This document shows, one piece after another, positions 34,200 to 46,039 of a DNA stretch of 64,000 nucleotides. This stretch comes from Anaerolineae bacterium (GTDB lineage: Bacteria; Chloroflexota; Anaerolineae; UBA4142; SHND01), in assembly GCA_020851635.1 (NCBI GenBank), contig JADZCJ010000089.1, forward strand, positions 1 through 64,000. The letters run 5' to 3'. The notes beneath the pieces were generated by a model, which was not told the origin of the DNA, did not search any database, and saw nothing but the letters and a program-made list of their open reading frames with translations. The position numbers and the translations under genes were made by a program. How positions within the stretch are numbered: position 1 is the first letter of the stretch; every line of letters begins with the position of its first letter.

Positions 34200-35174
34200 A
34201 TGAACTATCGGCGACTGGGCAAGGCAGGCATCCGAGTAAGTGAATTGTCGCTCGGCGCGTGGGTCACATTCGGCAATCAGTTTGGAGAGGACCTGGCAGA
34301 ACAACTAATGCGGCTCGCCTACGAGGCGGGCATCAATTTCTTCGACAATGCCGAATCGTATGCGGCCGGCAAAGGCGAAACCGTGATGGGCAATGTGCTC
34401 AAGCGGACAGGATGGCGACGCGAATCGTATTTGGTTTCAACAAAACTCTTTTGGGGCTTGAATCAGGGCGTCAATCAAAAAAATACCTTGAACCGCAAAT
34501 ATCTCTTGTCGGCGATAGACCCGTCCCTCAAGCGTCTGCAGATGGACTATGTGGACATTGTCTTTTGCCACCGCCCCGACCCGGAGACGCCTATCGAAGA
34601 GACGGTGTGGGCGATGCACAACCTCATCGAGAGGGGCAAGGCGTTTTATTGGGGCACATCGGAATGGAGCGCATACGAGATTGTTTCGGCAATCCATCTC
34701 GCCGAGAAACATAATCTGCACAAGCCGATCAGCGAACAATCGCACTATAACATGTTTACGCGGCAGGTCATGGAAAAGGAATATCTGCGGCTCTTTAAGG
34801 AACACCACTATGGGGATGTGGTCTGGAGCCCGCTGGCTTCGGGCGTGTTGACCGGCAAATACAATCAAGGCGTGCCCGCCGATTCGCGCGTGGCGTTTCC
34901 CGGCATGGAATGGCTGCAAGAATCCGTGATCAAGCCCGACCGCATCGAAAAGGTCAGACAAATGACGCCGCTCGCCAACGAATTGGGCTGTTCGATGCCG
35001 CAGCTGGCAATTGCATGGTGCCTCAAGAACCCATATCTCAGCAGCGTGATTCTGGGCACCTCGCGTGTAGAACAACTCCAGGAAAATCTTGGGGCGCTGA
35101 ACGTAGTGGACAAATTGACCCCCGCGGTGATGACGCAGCTCGACCAGCTTTTGGCGAATAATCCGACCAAGTGA
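34200..35174 (+). CDS. Aldo/keto reductase (potassium-channel beta-subunit-like)
   Basis: 324-residue NADPH-dependent oxidoreductase with a TIM-barrel fold. The catalytic tetrad is visible: Asp in [10 protein letters not shown], its Tyr, Lys in [10 protein letters not shown], and His in [33 protein letters not shown] and [17 protein letters not shown] are typical of the Kv-beta/YghZ subgroup. Substrate unknown, probably small aldehydes. Convergent with the usp gene. Confidence 0.93.
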   Translation: MNYRRLGKAGIRVSELSLGAWVTFGNQFGEDLAEQLMRLAYEAGINFFDNAESYAAGKGETVMGNVLKRTGWRRESYLVSTKLFWGLNQGVNQKNTLNRKYLLSAIDPSLKRLQMDYVDIVFCHRPDPETPIEETVWAMHNLIERGKAFYWGTSEWSAYEIVSAIHLAEKHNLHKPISEQSHYNMFTRQVMEKEYLRLFKEHHYGDVVWSPLASGVLTGKYNQGVPADSRVAFPGMEWLQESVIKPDRIEKVRQMTPLANELGCSMPQLAIAWCLKNPYLSSVILGTSRVEQLQENLGALNVVDKLTPAVMTQLDQLLANNPTK

Positions 35175-35205
35175 ACCTCGCGCATAGAGACCGTTTAACA
35201 GGTGT

Positions 35206-36123
35206 CTAGCCCGCGGCCGGCGCGTCGTCCTTGACACGCAAAAGCATCACCGGGACTGTCGCGCGATTCACCACACGGGGCGCGATGCTGCCCGACCAGA
35301 ACGCATCCAGACCCGCCCGTCCGTGCGTCGCCATAATAATCATGTCCGCGCGGACGGCGGTGCTTGCTTCCAGAATCGTGGTGACGACATCGCCGCGGGC
35401 GACCTGTCCTCGAGCATCAATGTCGTGCACACGCAGTGCCTTTACTGCGGCATCGAGATACTGCTGCGCGCCACTCGCAGCCAAATCGAGGACCGCGCGC
35501 GTGGACGAGGGCAAGATGGTGCCCGTCGCGCTGTTCCGGGGCGAAAGTGTATCCAGCGTCGGCACAACGAGAATCAGCTCCAACCTTGCCCCGCTCATGC
35601 CGGCGAGTTCTTGAGCCGCATGCAGAGCCGTTTCGTAGCGCGTGCTGGAATCGAGCGGCACCAAAATCGTCCGACATTCAAACGCGTGCTGTGCCAGCCC
35701 GGCAGTGCGCACGAGGAGCACGGGAATTTCTCCGCGCTGCAAAACCTGCTGCGGAATGCTGCCCAGCAGACGGCCTTTGAGACCGCTTGCGCCGTGGTCC
35801 GCCAACAGAATCAAATCTGCCTCTAGTTCAAGCCCATGAGCAAAAATGGCTTGGACCACATCCCCCCCTTTTGCGCGATCAACATGCCAATCGGCTGAAA
35901 TGCCATGTTGTGACAATTCGGTCGCGCGCGCCTGCAAATACTCTTCCGCCTGGACCGCGTCCATCAAGTGTGCCTGTCCATGAATCGTTGCGGGCGCGGC
36001 GGGTTCCACGACATGCAGGAGCGTGACGCGTGCGGCACACACCTGCGCCAGAACGCGCGCCACCGGCAAGATCGTTTCTGCCAATTGTGAGCCGTCCAGC
36101 GGCGCCAGGAAATGCTGAAACAT
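35206..36123 (-). CDS. Tandem universal stress protein (two UspA domains)
   Basis: 305 residues with two UspA domains: MFQHFLAPLDGSQLAETILP through DHGASGLKGRLLGSIPQQVL, then RTILVPLDSSTRYETALHAA through THGRAGLDAFWSGSIAPRVV. Both contain the G-2x-G-9x-G(S/T) ATP-binding pattern in usable form. It begins five bases after the Nramp gene stops, so the two form an operon; stress-related regulation together with Mn/Fe uptake is inferred. Confidence 0.92.
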   Translation of the reverse strand: MFQHFLAPLDGSQLAETILPVARVLAQVCAARVTLLHVVEPAAPATIHGQAHLMDAVQAEEYLQARATELSQHGISADWHVDRAKGGDVVQAIFAHGLELEADLILLADHGASGLKGRLLGSIPQQVLQRGEIPVLLVRTAGLAQHAFECRTILVPLDSSTRYETALHAAQELAGMSGARLELILVVPTLDTLSPRNSATGTILPSSTRAVLDLAASGAQQYLDAAVKALRVHDIDARGQVARGDVVTTILEASTAVRADMIIMATHGRAGLDAFWSGSIAPRVVNRATVPVMLLRVKDDAPAAG

Positions 36124-36128
36124 CGCGC

Positions 36129-37436
36129 CTACCCTCCCACCAGAGTTTCGTACAACAAAAACATATTGAGCGCAATGATCAAGGCGGCAATAACGATGCT
36201 GACCATCGTCGTCACGCGGTGATTCGTCAAGACGCCCATTAAATCGCGCCGCCGCGTAAACAAGATCAACGGAATGATCGCAAACGGCAGGGCAAAACTC
36301 AAAATGACCTGGCTCAAGACCAGGGTGCGGGTCGGGTCCAGGTTCAGGGATATGATCACAAGCGTTGGAATAATTGTAACGAGGCGGCGCAGCCAGACCG
36401 AGATCTTGCGGTGCAGGAACCCCTGCATGATAACCTGCCCCGCCATGGTGCCCACAGTGGACGAAGACAAGCCGGACGCAAATAATGAAATTGCAAACAC
36501 GACGCTGGCAGCCGCGCCGAGAAGCGGTTCCAATGTTTTATAAGCAGCCTCGAGCGTGCCCACATCGGACAAGCCGGCGCGGTAAAAGGTGGCGGCGGCC
36601 ATGATCAACATTGCCGCATTGACAAGCCCGGCCGTGCCCATTGCGACACCCACATCCACCATCTCGAAACGAAACAGGCGCTTGAGCTGTCCGGGATCGC
36701 GCGTGACAACGCGCCCTTGCGTCAGCGCCGAGTGCAAAAAGATGACGTGCGGCATCACGGTCGCGCCCAAAATGCCCGTTGCCAACAAAACGCTTTCCGG
36801 TCCGTCGAATAGGGGAACGATGGAATGATACACAACCTGCCCCCAATCCGGTTGCACCAGGATTGTCTCGATGACATAGCAAAGCGCAATCACACCGACA
36901 AACCCCGTGATCACAGCTTCAAGATGGCGAAAGCCGCGCTGTTCCAAACTCAAAATGAAAAATGTGGCAACGGCAGTAATGAGCGCTGCCGGAAAGAGTG
37001 GGATGTGAAACAAGAGATTCAATCCGATTGCCGCACCCAGAAATTCTGCGACGTCGGTTGCAACCACCATGATTTCCATCAAGATCCACATGCCCCATAC
37101 GACGGGCCGCGGAAATTCCTCGCGGCACATCTCGGCGAGATTCTGTCCCGTCGCAATGCCCAATTTCGCAGAGAGCGATTGAATCAGCATTGCCATCAAA
37201 TTACTTGCAAAAATCACCCACAACAGCAGATACCCGAATTGCGCGCCCGCAGAAATATTGGTCGCGTAATTGCCGGGGTCCATATAGGCAATCGAAGCAA
37301 TGAACGCAGGACCGATAAAGGGCAGCACCCGCGCAAACAAATTCTTTTTATTGTCTCCCTGCAACACCTGGACCGCTGCCGTCACTGTCGCGGACTCATT
37401 CTCCGGCTGCGAGACCTTTTCTACAACTTTGGTCAT
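36129..37436 (-). CDS. mntH: Nramp-family divalent metal transporter
   Basis: 435-residue membrane protein with eleven or so helices, importing Mn(II) or Fe(II) with protons. The metal-binding DPGN of helix 1 is at residues 53-56 (IAYMDPGNYATN), and the unwound helix 6 motif is ILGATVMPHVIFLHSA. The cytoplasmic signature GQNLAEMCREEF is also present. First gene of an operon with the universal stress protein. Two palindromes of DtxR/MntR type lie 64-112 bases upstream. The symbol mntH is by family; metal preference is not proven. Confidence 0.93.
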   Translation of the reverse strand: MTKVVEKVSQPENESATVTAAVQVLQGDNKKNLFARVLPFIGPAFIASIAYMDPGNYATNISAGAQFGYLLLWVIFASNLMAMLIQSLSAKLGIATGQNLAEMCREEFPRPVVWGMWILMEIMVVATDVAEFLGAAIGLNLLFHIPLFPAALITAVATFFILSLEQRGFRHLEAVITGFVGVIALCYVIETILVQPDWGQVVYHSIVPLFDGPESVLLATGILGATVMPHVIFLHSALTQGRVVTRDPGQLKRLFRFEMVDVGVAMGTAGLVNAAMLIMAAATFYRAGLSDVGTLEAAYKTLEPLLGAAASVVFAISLFASGLSSSTVGTMAGQVIMQGFLHRKISVWLRRLVTIIPTLVIISLNLDPTRTLVLSQVILSFALPFAIIPLILFTRRRDLMGVLTNHRVTTMVSIVIAALIIALNMFLLYETLVGG

Positions 37437-37820
37437 CCAACTACCTCAATCCAAATCGCGCGACTGATTTGAGCCGATGCGATTCTTTCGAACTCGAAAT
37501 TTAGCCTTAGCTAAACCGTCCGACCAAAAATTTTTAGCCGTGGCTAAATCCCTGCACGCAAAATTTTAACGCCGTCGCGCCAAAAGTCAAGCTCGACCGC
37601 GCCCCCCGAATCGCTCTTGCGGGCGCGTCAAAACAGAATTAGCCCAAATTCGCGCAGATTCGCGTTTTCCTCCGAGCGGTCGAGACAGAATTTGTCAGCT
37701 CATTAAAGTTAGATGGAATAGCGCATCGCTAAACAAGCTCTTGTGAATAAATTTGCATTGGACACGCCCAGGATCGAATGTCTGTCAACGAGGACGCACA
37801 ACAAGTTGATTAATGATGCA
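37437..37820. other. Intergenic region upstream of mntH
   Basis: 384 bases. Holds the two metal-box palindromes and, at about 37636-37668, AATTAGCCCAAATTCGCG-type repeats like those near 6.9 kb. Short frames at 37709-37921 and 37743-38258 lie partly antisense to the next gene and are not supported. Confidence 0.5.
37500..37548. promoter_or_regulatory. Two palindromic metal-regulator boxes (MntR/DtxR-like)
   Basis: TTTAGCCTTAGCTAAA at 37500-37515 and TTTAGCCGTGGCTAAA at 37533-37548, centres 33 bp apart, about three helical turns. Spacing and sequence resemble operators of DtxR/MntR/IdeR-type metalloregulators (TTAGGN...CCTAA class). They lie upstream of mntH and nowhere else noticed. The regulator itself is not in the window. 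Confidence 0.65.
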
Positions 37821-38777
37821 CTAGCCGGCCCGGCGTTTTTGTTGATCGCGCTGCAGATGGCGAAAGAGCTCTTCCATACGCTCTGCCAGGAGCGCGTCGC
37901 CGTCTCTATGCGTCCAATCATACACTCCCCGACCGCTTGGCAAGCCGCGATGTCCCTGTGCGGTCAGGGTATGAATCGCTTGCGGCGGGTCAGAGTTTGT
38001 GTCCAGCGCGGGGAACAAAAAAGAGGCAAACGCATCGAACGTGTCCAAGCCCCCAACATCCGCAGATTCGATTGGACCCGTGATGGCAAGTCGCCGACCA
38101 AAACTGTAGCGGACGACCGCATCAATCGCTTCGGCGGATGCTGCGCCCGATGCCCACAGCGCCCACGCCTCGCGCAGCAGCGCAAATTGCAAACGATTGC
38201 CGATAAACCCCGCGATCTCGCGATTGATCACGACCGGCGCTTTGCCCACCGTCTTTAACACCTCGCAGACCCACGGCACGACGTCGGGCGCGGTCTCGGG
38301 ACCGGCGCAGACCTCGACCAGCGGAATCAATTGGGGCGGATACCAAAAGTGAGTAGCAACCACACGTTCGCGGTGCTGCACATTCAAGACCAGTTTGCTC
38401 GCAGGTTGCCCGCTTGAAGAAGCCAATATCGCCGGAGGTTCGCAGATGCGGTCCAGCTGACCAAAGAGCTCGAGTTTGAGTTCAAGGTCTTCGGTCACCG
38501 CCTCGATAACCAACTCGGCGTCCGCCGCCGATTCGAGTTCTGTCGAGGTTGCGATGCGCGCGAGCGCCGCGTCCGCAGCCCGGGCAGTCACCATCTCGTG
38601 CGCTTGAAAGCGCGCGAGACTCGCGCGGATGCGTTCCAGCGCAGCGTCAAGACTCGCGGGGTTTCGCCCAATCATTCGTACCGGATATCCGGCGACGGCA
38701 AAAATCTGTGCCACGCCGTGACCAATAATTCCATTGCCCAGAACGGCAACTGTCTTTAACGCGGATGGGGTTGACAT
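37821..38777 (-). CDS. 3-hydroxyacyl-CoA dehydrogenase family protein
   Basis: 318 residues. NAD-binding motif GNGIIGHGVAQIFAVAG at residues about 14-30, the catalytic His region VVATHFWYPPQLIPLVEV, and the C-terminal helical domain with NREIAGFIGNRLQFALLREA. Length and order match single-domain 3-hydroxybutyryl-CoA or L-carnitine/lambda-crystallin-type dehydrogenases. ATG 38777 has GGAG 5 bases upstream; the 25 upstream codons in frame lack support. Substrate uncertain. Confidence 0.87.
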   Translation of the reverse strand: MSTPSALKTVAVLGNGIIGHGVAQIFAVAGYPVRMIGRNPASLDAALERIRASLARFQAHEMVTARAADAALARIATSTELESAADAELVIEAVTEDLELKLELFGQLDRICEPPAILASSSGQPASKLVLNVQHRERVVATHFWYPPQLIPLVEVCAGPETAPDVVPWVCEVLKTVGKAPVVINREIAGFIGNRLQFALLREAWALWASGAASAEAIDAVVRYSFGRRLAITGPIESADVGGLDTFDAFASFLFPALDTNSDPPQAIHTLTAQGHRGLPSGRGVYDWTHRDGDALLAERMEELFRHLQRDQQKRRAG

Positions 38778-38923
38778 CGGATCTCCTTTTTGTGCGCGCT
38801 CGCCAAGAGTAATACAGGTCCGGACGGCAGTCACGCTTTGCGATTGGCGCAATTATACATAGAGATCGGATTTTTGAATCGGGCGACCCCGTCCCGGCAG
38901 GGGTCAATCAATTTGAAAACTAA

Positions 38924-38960
38924 AAAACCGCCGCTCATAATGAGCGGCGGTTCCTTTTTT
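38924..38960 (-). terminator. Intrinsic terminator of groESL
   Basis: CCGCCGCTCA and TGAGCGGCGG form a perfect stem around TAA, followed on the minus strand by TTTTTTAG. It lies just downstream of groEL. Confidence 0.9.
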
Positions 38961-38982
38961 TTCGCCAACAAAAGGGTAAAAC

Positions 38983-40635
38983 TCAATAGCCGCCGGGCAT
39001 TGGCGGCGGCGCGGGAGGAGCTGCCTTTTCCGGCGCATCGGTGACGAGCGCTTCGGTGGTCAGAATCATCGCGGCAATGGACGCGGCGTTCTGCAATGCG
39101 GAGCGGGTCACTTTGGCGGGATCGGCAATGCCCGCTGCGAGAAGGTCCTCATATTCTTCCGTCATGACGTTGAAACCGATATTCGGGTTCTTGTTCTCTT
39201 GCTGGATGCGGCGCACCTGTCCGACAACGACGGCGCCATCTTCGCCCGCGTTTTCCGCGAGTTGGCGCAGTGGTTCTTCGAGCGCGCGACGAAGGATCAT
39301 CACACCCGTGCGCAGATCGCCCGCGAGGGCTTGATCGCCTTTGATGAGCGAATCAAGCGAGGGCGCAATGTTGACCAGCGCGACGCCGCCGCCGGGCACG
39401 ATGCCTTCTTCGATGGCTGCGCGTGTGGCGGACAATGCATCCTCGACGCGGTGTTTCTTTTCCTTGAGCTCGGTCTCGGTTGCTGCGCCGACGCGAATCA
39501 CCGCGACGCCGCCCGACAACTTGGCGAGACGCTCCTGCAATTTCTCGCGGTCATAGTCGCTGGTGGTTTTTTCGGCTTGGGCTTTGATTTCGTTGATGCG
39601 TCCCTTGATGTCGTTGTCAGCGCCCGAACCCTCGATAATGGTCGTGTCGTCTTTGGTCGAAACGACGCGGCGCGCTTGCCCGAGATCGGCGATCGTGGCG
39701 GTGTCGAGTTTGCGCCCCATCTCTTCGGTAATGACCGTGCCCCCCGTCAGGATGGCAATGTCACGCAGCATTTCTTTGCGGCGATCACCGAAACCGGGCG
39801 CTTTGACGGCGAGCACATTCAAAAGCCCGCGCAGTTTGTTGAGCACCAACGTCGCAAGGGCTTCGCCTTCAACATCTTCGGCAATGATCACCAGTTCGCG
39901 CTTGCCCATCTGGACCAATTTTTCCAGCACCGGCACAATGTCCGTATGGATGGAAATTTTCTTGTCCGTGATGAGAATATACGGGTCCGCGAGCTCGGCT
40001 TCCATCTTTTCCGAGTTGGTCACGAAATAGGGCGAGATATACCCGCGGTCAAACTGCATACCCTCGACATAGTCCACCTCGAAATCCAGACCGGTCTTGC
40101 TCTCTTCGACGGTGATCACGCCGTCCTTGCCGACCTTGTCCATCACTTCGGCGAGCATGTTGCCGATTTCCGGATCGCCGCCCGAGATGGTGGCGACGTG
40201 GGTGACATCCTCTTTGCCGTTGACCGGTTTCGCCATCTTTTTGATTTCGGCGACGACCACATCCGTCCCCTTTTCAATGCCGCGTTTGAGCAGCATGGGG
40301 TTAGAGCCGGCGGCGACAACGCGAAGACCTTCGTTCACAATCGCTTGCGCGAGCACAACCGAAGTGGTGGTGCCGTCGCCCGCGACGTCATTGGTTTTGG
40401 TGGACGCTTCTTTCAACAGCTGCGCGCCCATATTCTGATACGGATTTTCAAGTTCGATTTCTTTGGCAACCGTGACGCCGTCATGGGTAATCGTCGGCGC
40501 GCCAAATTTCTTGTCCAGGGCAATGTTGCGTCCCTTGGGTCCGAGAGTGGTTTTTACTGCCTCTGCGAGTGTGTCAACGCCGATCTTGAGATGATGGCGC
40601 GCTTCGCTCGAAAAGGATATTTGTTTAGCAGGCAT
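38983..40635 (-). CDS. groEL: 60-kDa chaperonin GroEL
   Basis: 550 residues, full length. ATP-dependent folding chaperone working with GroES. Typical segments include [39 protein letters not shown] and the C-terminal PMPGGY, a variant of the usual GGM tail. ATG 40635 begins [15 protein letters not shown], as expected; 23 upstream codons in frame are discarded. It follows groES by 149 bp and is controlled with it from the CIRCE promoter. Confidence 0.98.
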   Translation of the reverse strand: MPAKQISFSSEARHHLKIGVDTLAEAVKTTLGPKGRNIALDKKFGAPTITHDGVTVAKEIELENPYQNMGAQLLKEASTKTNDVAGDGTTTSVVLAQAIVNEGLRVVAAGSNPMLLKRGIEKGTDVVVAEIKKMAKPVNGKEDVTHVATISGGDPEIGNMLAEVMDKVGKDGVITVEESKTGLDFEVDYVEGMQFDRGYISPYFVTNSEKMEAELADPYILITDKKISIHTDIVPVLEKLVQMGKRELVIIAEDVEGEALATLVLNKLRGLLNVLAVKAPGFGDRRKEMLRDIAILTGGTVITEEMGRKLDTATIADLGQARRVVSTKDDTTIIEGSGADNDIKGRINEIKAQAEKTTSDYDREKLQERLAKLSGGVAVIRVGAATETELKEKKHRVEDALSATRAAIEEGIVPGGGVALVNIAPSLDSLIKGDQALAGDLRTGVMILRRALEEPLRQLAENAGEDGAVVVGQVRRIQQENKNPNIGFNVMTEEYEDLLAAGIADPAKVTRSALQNAASIAAMILTTEALVTDAPEKAAPPAPPPMPGGY

Positions 40636-40784
40636 GGTTTCCTCGAAAATAGCAGAGGGCAGATGACGAATAGCGGATAGCGATTGGCAGAGGGCAGAGG
40701 GCAAAGCTTGTCATGTCGTACCTGTAAGAGATTTGCCACCGCCGACGTGCGCTCTACTATTGGCTATTAGCGATCTGCAATCAG

Positions 40785-41087
40785 CTATTGTTGAACTACT
40801 GCGAGAATGTCTTTTTCAGAGAGAATCAAGAGTTTTGATTCGCCGAGCTTGATTTCGGTGCCGCTGTATTTGGCAAAGATGACCGTGTCACCGACTGCCA
40901 CTTCCAACGGGAGACGTTTCTTGCCGGCTTCATCCCAACGCCCGGGACCGGTGGCGAGAACTTTGCCTTCCTGTGGTTTTTCTTTTGCCGTTTCGGGCAA
41001 CAACAGTCCGCTTGCGGTGGTATCGTCTTTGTCGAGCGCTTGAACGATCACGCGGTCGGCAAGGGGACGCAGATTTTGGTCTGCCAT
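40785..41087 (-). CDS. groES: 10-kDa co-chaperonin GroES
   Basis: 100 residues, full length. [20 protein letters not shown] and [20 protein letters not shown] contain the mobile loop that caps GroEL, and [16 protein letters not shown] ends in the dome-proximal strand. AGGAG lies 6 bases before the ATG. First gene of the groESL operon. Confidence 0.98.
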   Translation of the reverse strand: MADQNLRPLADRVIVQALDKDDTTASGLLLPETAKEKPQEGKVLATGPGRWDEAGKKRLPLEVAVGDTVIFAKYSGTEIKLGESKLLILSEKDILAVVQQ

Positions 41088-41185
41088 TTTAAGCTCCTTA
41101 TGGTTTGATACAGAATGTCAAGACAGTTCACATCGGGCAGGTCCGGCGTGAGCGTGGAACTGCCACAAGATTGCACAGAAACAGG

Positions 41186-41212
41186 TTAGCACTCGCCAAA
41201 CCAGAGTGCTAA
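41186..41212. promoter_or_regulatory. CIRCE operator (HrcA binding site)
   Basis: TTAGCACTC - nine bases - GAGTGCTAA, an exact match to the CIRCE consensus, 99 bases before groES. HrcA represses groESL through this element and is released on heat shock; the hrcA gene is elsewhere. Confidence 0.97.
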
Positions 41213-41220
41213 CCTGCTCT

Positions 41221-41247
41221 ACTATACCACAAATATCGAAATTTCAA
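41221..41247 (-). promoter_or_regulatory. groESL promoter
   Basis: On the minus strand TTGAAA (41247-41242) and TATAGT (41226-41221), spacer 15 bp (or AGTTTG with 17-18). The transcription start would fall inside the CIRCE element, which explains repression. Confidence 0.65.
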
Positions 41248-41327
41248 ACTTTTTCGTATTAAAGTTCCGTTGGAAAATTCGCCCGGACACATACGCCAAG
41301 AAGCAGGATCATGGGTCTTGCGCGCAG

Positions 41328-41366
41328 AAAAAATCCCTCGCACAAATTTCGTGCGGGGGATTTTTC
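41328..41366 (-). terminator. Intrinsic terminator of gyrB
   Basis: AAAAATCCCTCGCAC and GTGCGGGGGATTTTT form a long stem with a short loop and T-run just after the gyrB stop; reads well on both strands. Confidence 0.88.
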
Positions 41367-41371
41367 TTGTT

Positions 41372-43327
<1,956 letters not shown>

Positions 43328-43565
43328 TCACTCCGACAACCTGCCAACGCACAGATTAGCACACCTGTTCCACGAACGCAAGTGAAATTTGAAAATGTTC
43401 TTGATTGGAATGGAGGGGACGGCATCGAGGGCGCGCATCGTATTTGAGCGTGTCGCCGACGGATGGGCGTCCGCTCGCGCGCTCCCTTTGAATCACGGCT
43501 TGGCAGCGCGCGGGGCGAGGCAAAACACGGGGATGACGCAGCCATTTTGCAGGGTCGAGGCAGCT

Positions 43566-44567
43566 CTATTTTTTGACGATTTTGACGCTCTGGCGCAGTC
43601 GTTCGAGCAAATTCATGCGGTCCTGATAATAAATCATCGAGGCGGCGATCAGCGCCGTGCCGATGAATGCGTTGGCGACGATCCCGATCGCGACGCCAAT
43701 AGAGTTGACCGTAAAGCCGTCCCAGACGATCGCCAGACCGCGATCCAAAAAAACGGACAGCGCGACCAGGGCGAGCGTGGACCAAAAGAAGACGCGAAAC
43801 AGGATAGAACTGCGTCTGACCGCACTGCGGATGCCGATTTCGCTGACGGCGGCGGCAGAGGGCACAAAGAAAAAATAGATAAAGACCCAGAACAGTCCGA
43901 CGGTTATGAGCAGGGTGGCAAACGCCGCCAGTTCGGGGCTGCTGAATACAAGCTGCACACCGACCAGGACCATGATTGCCGCCAGCAGCAAGACAAGAAA
44001 CAAGAGCGCCAAGCCAATCAAGCGCAGCCACAATTTGCCGATACGCATCAAAGTGACGTCGCGCGTGCTCGTCTCTAGCGGGCGTGCGCCTTGCGCGACA
44101 AGTTCAAGATAGAGCGCGACCAGCAACAGTCCCAGCACAAACATGGGGACAAACAAGAGCAGAATCAGCGCGGGGGACTGGATCGAGTACGAGACCGTGG
44201 CGAACGGGCTTGCAACATTCGGCGCATCAATGGCAAGCAACGTGGGAATTCGCGTGACCCCGTTCAGCGCGGCTGCCACAAAACCCAGGATATTGAGCGA
44301 CTCGAGCGCGGATTGAAAAGCAGCCTGCGTCTCTTGGACAGCTTGTGGATCGGTAGACAGCGGGATAGCCCGCATGATGTCATCATGAAAAGGGCGCAAA
44401 TACTCGGTCAACGAAAGACGCGGGAACAGCCAAATCATGGCATCCAAAAGAATGGGCACAACAAGCGTCCAGGGACGCCGCCAAACGAGACCGATACCTG
44501 CGCTCACACTGTCAATCACGCCGAGGGGTTTTGGCTCGGCAACCGTACGGGTTTTAGTTTCTCTCAT
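43566..44567 (-). CDS. Polytopic membrane protein of unknown function
   Basis: 333 residues with about six hydrophobic segments (LVVPILLDAMIWLF, LILLLFVPMFVLGLLLVALY, LALLFLVLLLAAIMVLVG, LLITVGLFWVFIYFF, STLALVALSVF, GVAIGIVANAFIGTALIAA). The layout resembles YIPF/DUF4013-like or glycerophosphoryl diester-associated membrane domains, but nothing was recognised with certainty. It lies between gyrB and an MFS gene on the same strand with no tight coupling. Function unknown. Confidence 0.7.
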   Translation of the reverse strand: MRETKTRTVAEPKPLGVIDSVSAGIGLVWRRPWTLVVPILLDAMIWLFPRLSLTEYLRPFHDDIMRAIPLSTDPQAVQETQAAFQSALESLNILGFVAAALNGVTRIPTLLAIDAPNVASPFATVSYSIQSPALILLLFVPMFVLGLLLVALYLELVAQGARPLETSTRDVTLMRIGKLWLRLIGLALLFLVLLLAAIMVLVGVQLVFSSPELAAFATLLITVGLFWVFIYFFFVPSAAAVSEIGIRSAVRRSSILFRVFFWSTLALVALSVFLDRGLAIVWDGFTVNSIGVAIGIVANAFIGTALIAASMIYYQDRMNLLERLRQSVKIVKK

Positions 44568-44679
44568 GAAAAATCTTTCTAACTTGTTGCAACCTAACGA
44601 TTATAGCCGCACGGCGCGAGAGTGTCAAAAGAAAAGACTAAAAACCGCGTGGAAATGAACGCGTCAACCCACCGCACAC

Positions 44680-45960
44680 TCAGGGGGTCGGCGTGCCAAT
44701 CGCCTGATGTTCGGCATGACGCAGCCCCAGGGCGAGCCAAAAACCAATGGCGGACATGAGAAAGGTGATGACAAACAAAAGCGTAAAGCCAAAGAGGTCG
44801 AGCACGATTCCGCCAATGATGGGGATGAACGTTGCAATGCCGAGCAGGGTGTTGGTGAACCCGATATACAGCGGGCGCGTTTCCGGCGGCGCGAGATTGA
44901 GCAGATAGGTGGGAAAGGCAATGTTGGCGGCAGTGCGCCCCACACCATAGACGATAAAGACCAGTCCAAACGCGACGGCGACCGAATCGCCCGCGCCGGA
45001 TAGGGTAAACACCAGCGCGACCAGCGGGATGATGGGCGTGGCGGCGGCGGCGGTGACGAGTACCCAATTGAGCTTGCGGCGATCGCTGAGATGCGAAAGC
45101 AGGGGCGTGGACACGAGCGCGGCAAGCGTCGTCAAGCCGATATAGAGACCGACAATAGATGCGGGCGCGCCGAGCCGGTTGATCGCATAGATGGCATAAA
45201 AGGGCGTTGCCAGATCTCCCGCCGCCAGAATAAAACGCGTGGCAAGATAACGTCGAAACGTGTGATTTTCACGCACGATGACGCGGGCGGCGCGAAATTG
45301 TTCGAGCAAGCTCACGCTCTCGCGCGTGATTTCTTCGCGCGGTTCGCGCACCTGACAAAAGAGCAGCAACCCCGCGCCAATCGCGCCCAGAGCGGCGACA
45401 AACAAAAGCCCGAAATTGGTTGGAAAGACCAATCCGCGTTCCGGGCTGAGCGCGACGGCGATCAGATAGCCCGCAAACAGCCCCATGCCCGTGCCCGTAA
45501 ATTCACGCCAGGCGAAAAAAGAGCCGCGCGTTTGAACCGGAATGATTTTGGCAACCACCGTCATGAACGCATTGCCTGCAAAACCTGCGGTAAAGGAATA
45601 GATGACGAACAAGCCAAAAAAGAGCAAGAGGAGCAGAGTCGGGTTGTTTTCGCCCAGCGCAAAAGTGGCGACACAGATCAAGAACCAACACACAATGCGG
45701 ACATATGCGGCACGCCGATAAAGAGGCACTTTGAGGTCAAGTTGCTGGATGCGGTGCGAGACGAGGAACTGGGGCAAGAACCACCCGCCGTTATAGATGG
45801 CGGCGAGCAAGCCGACCAGGAAACTGGACCCGCCCAACTCGGTTACAAACAGGGCGAGAGTGAGTGACGGTGCGATGAGCGCGTCCACAAAGCCAAAAAT
45901 CGCGCCATTGACCAAACCGACCGTATAGTTGAATCCAAGATTTTTTTCGATAAAGGACAT
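44680..45960 (-). CDS. Major facilitator superfamily transporter
   Basis: 426 residues with twelve predicted helices. FVTELGGSSFLVGLLAAIYNGGWFLPQF and the loop between helices 2 and 3 (SHRIQQLDLKVPLYRRAAYV) follow the MFS_1 pattern with a basic signature, and LLSHLSDRRKLNWVLVTA marks the equivalent loop of the second half. Substrate unknown; drug or sugar export is equally possible. Confidence 0.85.
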   Translation of the reverse strand: MSFIEKNLGFNYTVGLVNGAIFGFVDALIAPSLTLALFVTELGGSSFLVGLLAAIYNGGWFLPQFLVSHRIQQLDLKVPLYRRAAYVRIVCWFLICVATFALGENNPTLLLLLFFGLFVIYSFTAGFAGNAFMTVVAKIIPVQTRGSFFAWREFTGTGMGLFAGYLIAVALSPERGLVFPTNFGLLFVAALGAIGAGLLLFCQVREPREEITRESVSLLEQFRAARVIVRENHTFRRYLATRFILAAGDLATPFYAIYAINRLGAPASIVGLYIGLTTLAALVSTPLLSHLSDRRKLNWVLVTAAAATPIIPLVALVFTLSGAGDSVAVAFGLVFIVYGVGRTAANIAFPTYLLNLAPPETRPLYIGFTNTLLGIATFIPIIGGIVLDLFGFTLLFVITFLMSAIGFWLALGLRHAEHQAIGTPTP

Positions 45961-46039
45961 GGCAAGATAGACCGGACTTGTGTTGGCAGGTTCATGTGAA
46001 CCCCACCCCGGGACGTTTCGATCCAGCGCAATGCGGCGG

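Noticed and set aside
37743-38258. 171-codon plus-strand frame
   Set aside because: Antisense to the 3-hydroxyacyl-CoA dehydrogenase gene and without features in its free part.
39199-40680. 493-codon plus-strand frame
   Set aside because: Antisense to groEL.
43389-44078. 229-codon plus-strand frame
   Set aside because: Mostly antisense to a clear multi-helix membrane gene; the non-overlapping 5' part has no domain or ribosome binding site.
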